Positions 6,210 through 7,338 of a stretch of 7,338 bases of DNA are shown piece by piece (position 1 is the stretch's first letter; each line of letters begins with the position of its first letter). This DNA comes from CAZVWH01 sp964631175 (lineage in GTDB: Bacteria > Planctomycetota > Phycisphaerae > Sedimentisphaerales > Anaerobacaceae). The notes beneath the pieces were generated by a model. The model saw only the letters and a program-made list of their open reading frames with translations. It was not told the DNA's origin and searched no databases. Made by a program: the position numbers and the translations under genes. The stretch lies in assembly GCA_964631175.1 (NCBI GenBank), contig CAZVWH010000125.1:1-7338 (forward strand), read 5' to 3'.

Positions 6210-6345
6210 AGTGGTCTAAAGTGCCCTAAAGTTTGGAGTGCCTAAAGTTGTGGATTATTTTTTAATCCCCGCCTTCGCGGTCCACAGGACAACTTACGGC
6301 GGGACAATCTTTAGCTCACTTTAGCACTATGCACTTTAGTCACTT
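6210..6345. repeat. Imperfect inverted repeat of CTAAAG units upstream of the fucosidase
   Basis: The left arm has CTAAAG at 6216, 6226 and 6242. The right arm has the reverse complement CTTTAG at 6309, 6319 and 6334, often as CACTTTAG. Reverse-complementing the right arm gives AGTGACTAAAGTGC ... GCTAAAGATTGT, against AGTGGTCTAAAGTGC ... CCTAAAGTTGT in the left arm, so arms of about 40 nt align with small gaps. Inside them is a second pair, CCCGCC (6268-6273) and GGCGGG (6298-6303). The element fills most of the 172-bp gap between the second groEL stop and the fucosidase start. Neither side has a T-run after the GC stem, so it is not a clear terminator. It looks like a short palindromic repeat element. 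Confidence 0.65.
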
Positions 6346-6361
6346 TTCACTTCCTCGGATG

Positions 6362-7338
6362 CTAATACATATCCATACCGCCGCCCATACCGCCGCCCAT
6401 ACCGCCGCCGTAGCCGCCTCCGGGCGGCATTGCAGGCATTTCTTCTTTTTCTTTTGGCTTTTCGGTGATAAGGCAGTCGGTGGTTAAAAGTAGAGTAGCA
6501 ACACTTACAGCATTTTGCAGAGCAATTCGCGTCACCTTTGCCGGGTCGATGACACCGGTTTCCAATAGGTCCTCGTATTTGTCTGTGGCAGCGTTGTAGC
6601 CGAAGCCGCCTTTTCCTTCTGATACATTATTAACGACCAGATTTGCCGTTGCTCCGGCGTTGGATGCAATGTAATAGCAGGGCATTTTAAGAGCCTTTGC
6701 TAATATATCGGCGCCGGTTTGTTCATCGCCTTGCAGCTTCAATTGCTTGACGGCATCGATACAGCGGATAAGAGCTACGCCACCGCCCGGCACGATGCCT
6801 TCTTCGATGGCTGCTCTGGTGGCGTGCAGTGCATCTTCGATTCGAGCCTTTCTTTCTTTCATTTCCGCTTCACTTGCTGCGCCGACATTGATTTGAGCGA
6901 CTCCACCGGTTAGTTTAGCCAAACGTTCCTGCAGTTTCTCACGGTCGTAATCGCTGGTTGTTGTTTCTATTTCATCTTTAATTTGCTTGATTCTGCCGCT
7001 GATGGCCTTATCGCTACCGACTCCCTCAACGATGATTGTATTGTCGTTGTCGATAGTGACCTTTTTGGCCTGACCGAGCTGTTTAATGTTAATACTTTCC
7101 ATGTCAATGCCCAGGTCTTTCAATATTGGCTCTGCTCCTGTCAGAACTGCTATATCCTGTAGCATTGCTTTTCTACGATCTCCATAGCCGGGTGCCTTGA
7201 CCGCTGCGACCTGCATAATGCCTTTGAGCTTGTTAACGACCAAAGTTGCTAATGCTTCGCTCTCGATGTCTTCTGCGATAATCAGCAGAGGTCTTTTGCT
7301 TTTGGCAACCTTTTCCAACAATGGCACGAGCTTGGTTA
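6362..7338 (-). CDS. groEL: GroEL chaperonin, second paralogue (5' part outside window)
   Basis: The window holds the last 324 residues of a GroEL. The reading frame stays open to the right edge (TKLVPLLEKVAKSK...), so the GTG at 7325-7327 is an internal valine, not the start. Visible parts are the end of the apical domain (PLLIIAEDIESEALATLVVN, KAPGYGDRRKAML), the intermediate domain with EDALHATRAAIEEG (equivalent of catalytic D398) and VPGGGVAL, and the equatorial C-terminus IDPAKVTRIALQNAVSVATLLL. It ends in a normal Gly-Gly-Met tail (GGGYGGGMGGGMGGGMDMY). In the ring-contact segment MPCYYIASNAGATANLVV the E. coli R452 and E461 positions are Tyr and Thr, so it differs here from E. coli and from the neighbouring groEL. 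The gene lies 172 bp upstream of the fucosidase on the same strand. Two groELs flanking a groES fits the planctomycete arrangement I recall. Confidence 0.95.
   Translation of the reverse strand, partial: TKLVPLLEKVAKSKRPLLIIAEDIESEALATLVVNKLKGIMQVAAVKAPGYGDRRKAMLQDIAVLTGAEPILKDLGIDMESINIKQLGQAKKVTIDNDNTIIVEGVGSDKAISGRIKQIKDEIETTTSDYDREKLQERLAKLTGGVAQINVGAASEAEMKERKARIEDALHATRAAIEEGIVPGGGVALIRCIDAVKQLKLQGDEQTGADILAKALKMPCYYIASNAGATANLVVNNVSEGKGGFGYNAATDKYEDLLETGVIDPAKVTRIALQNAVSVATLLLTTDCLITEKPKEKEEMPAMPPGGGYGGGMGGGMGGGMDMY
6375..6410 (-). repeat. 12-bp tandem repeat encoding the GGM tail
   Basis: Three near-identical 12-base units (ATACCGCCGCCC on the plus strand) encode Gly-Gly-Gly-Met in the second groEL. 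This is the usual repetitive chaperonin tail, and such repeats can change length by slippage. Confidence 0.8.

Noticed and set aside
6236..6247. GAGTGCCTAA resembling half of a CIRCE operator
   Set aside because: It has an extra base, no partner TTAGCACTC at the right spacing, and is explained as one unit of the CTAAAG repeat.
6375..6410. 12-bp tandem repeat as a CRISPR-like or regulatory repeat
   Set aside because: It has no spacers and encodes the ordinary Gly-Gly-Met tail of GroEL.
7325..7327. GTG as the start of the second groEL
   Set aside because: The coding frame continues upstream to the window edge with residues that fit GroEL; it is an internal valine of the apical domain.

Overview
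The window carries a planctomycete-like protein-folding gene cluster, almost all on the minus strand. Read in the direction of transcription (right to left) the order is: a second groEL (5' end outside the window), a secreted GH29 alpha-L-fucosidase, groES, groEL, dnaJ, grpE, and a small FmdB-type zinc-ribbon gene. The left edge holds the end of a plus-strand DUF4019-type gene that converges on the zinc-ribbon gene. From memory, groEL-groES-groEL-dnaJ-grpE is the order in planctomycetes such as Rhodopirellula. Together with the GH29 lipoprotein and moderate GC, this suggests a Planctomycetota or related genome. No 16S or other marker gene is present to prove it.

Layout. 1-266: end of the DUF4019-like gene (+). 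283-606: zinc ribbon. 665-1462: grpE, whose start overlaps the dnaJ stop as ATGA. 1459-2604: dnaJ. 2605-2748: spacer packed with inverted repeats. 2749-4380: groEL without the usual Gly-Gly-Met tail. 4381-4470: spacer with a 42-nt near-perfect palindrome. 4471-4761: groES. 4804-6189: fucosidase. 6190-6361: spacer that is largely one imperfect inverted repeat built from CTAAAG units. 6362-7338: 3' part of a second groEL with a normal GGM tail. No gene-free stretch exceeds 300 bases, and no tRNA, rRNA, CRISPR array, transposase or integrase was seen.

How the genes work together. GroEL with GroES encloses and folds proteins. DnaJ and GrpE are the J-domain co-chaperone and nucleotide-exchange factor for DnaK, which is not in the window. 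One groES sits beside two different groELs. The fucosidase has no obvious link to folding and looks like an insertion into a chaperone cluster.

The most unusual content is outside the coding regions. Each minus-strand spacer longer than 50 bp carries its own family of short, partly palindromic repeats. One 14-base sequence occurs at exactly the same distance upstream of both dnaJ and the zinc-ribbon gene. I found no convincing new biological system. The repeats, the inserted fucosidase and the divergent ring-contact residues of the two GroELs are the points worth checking.
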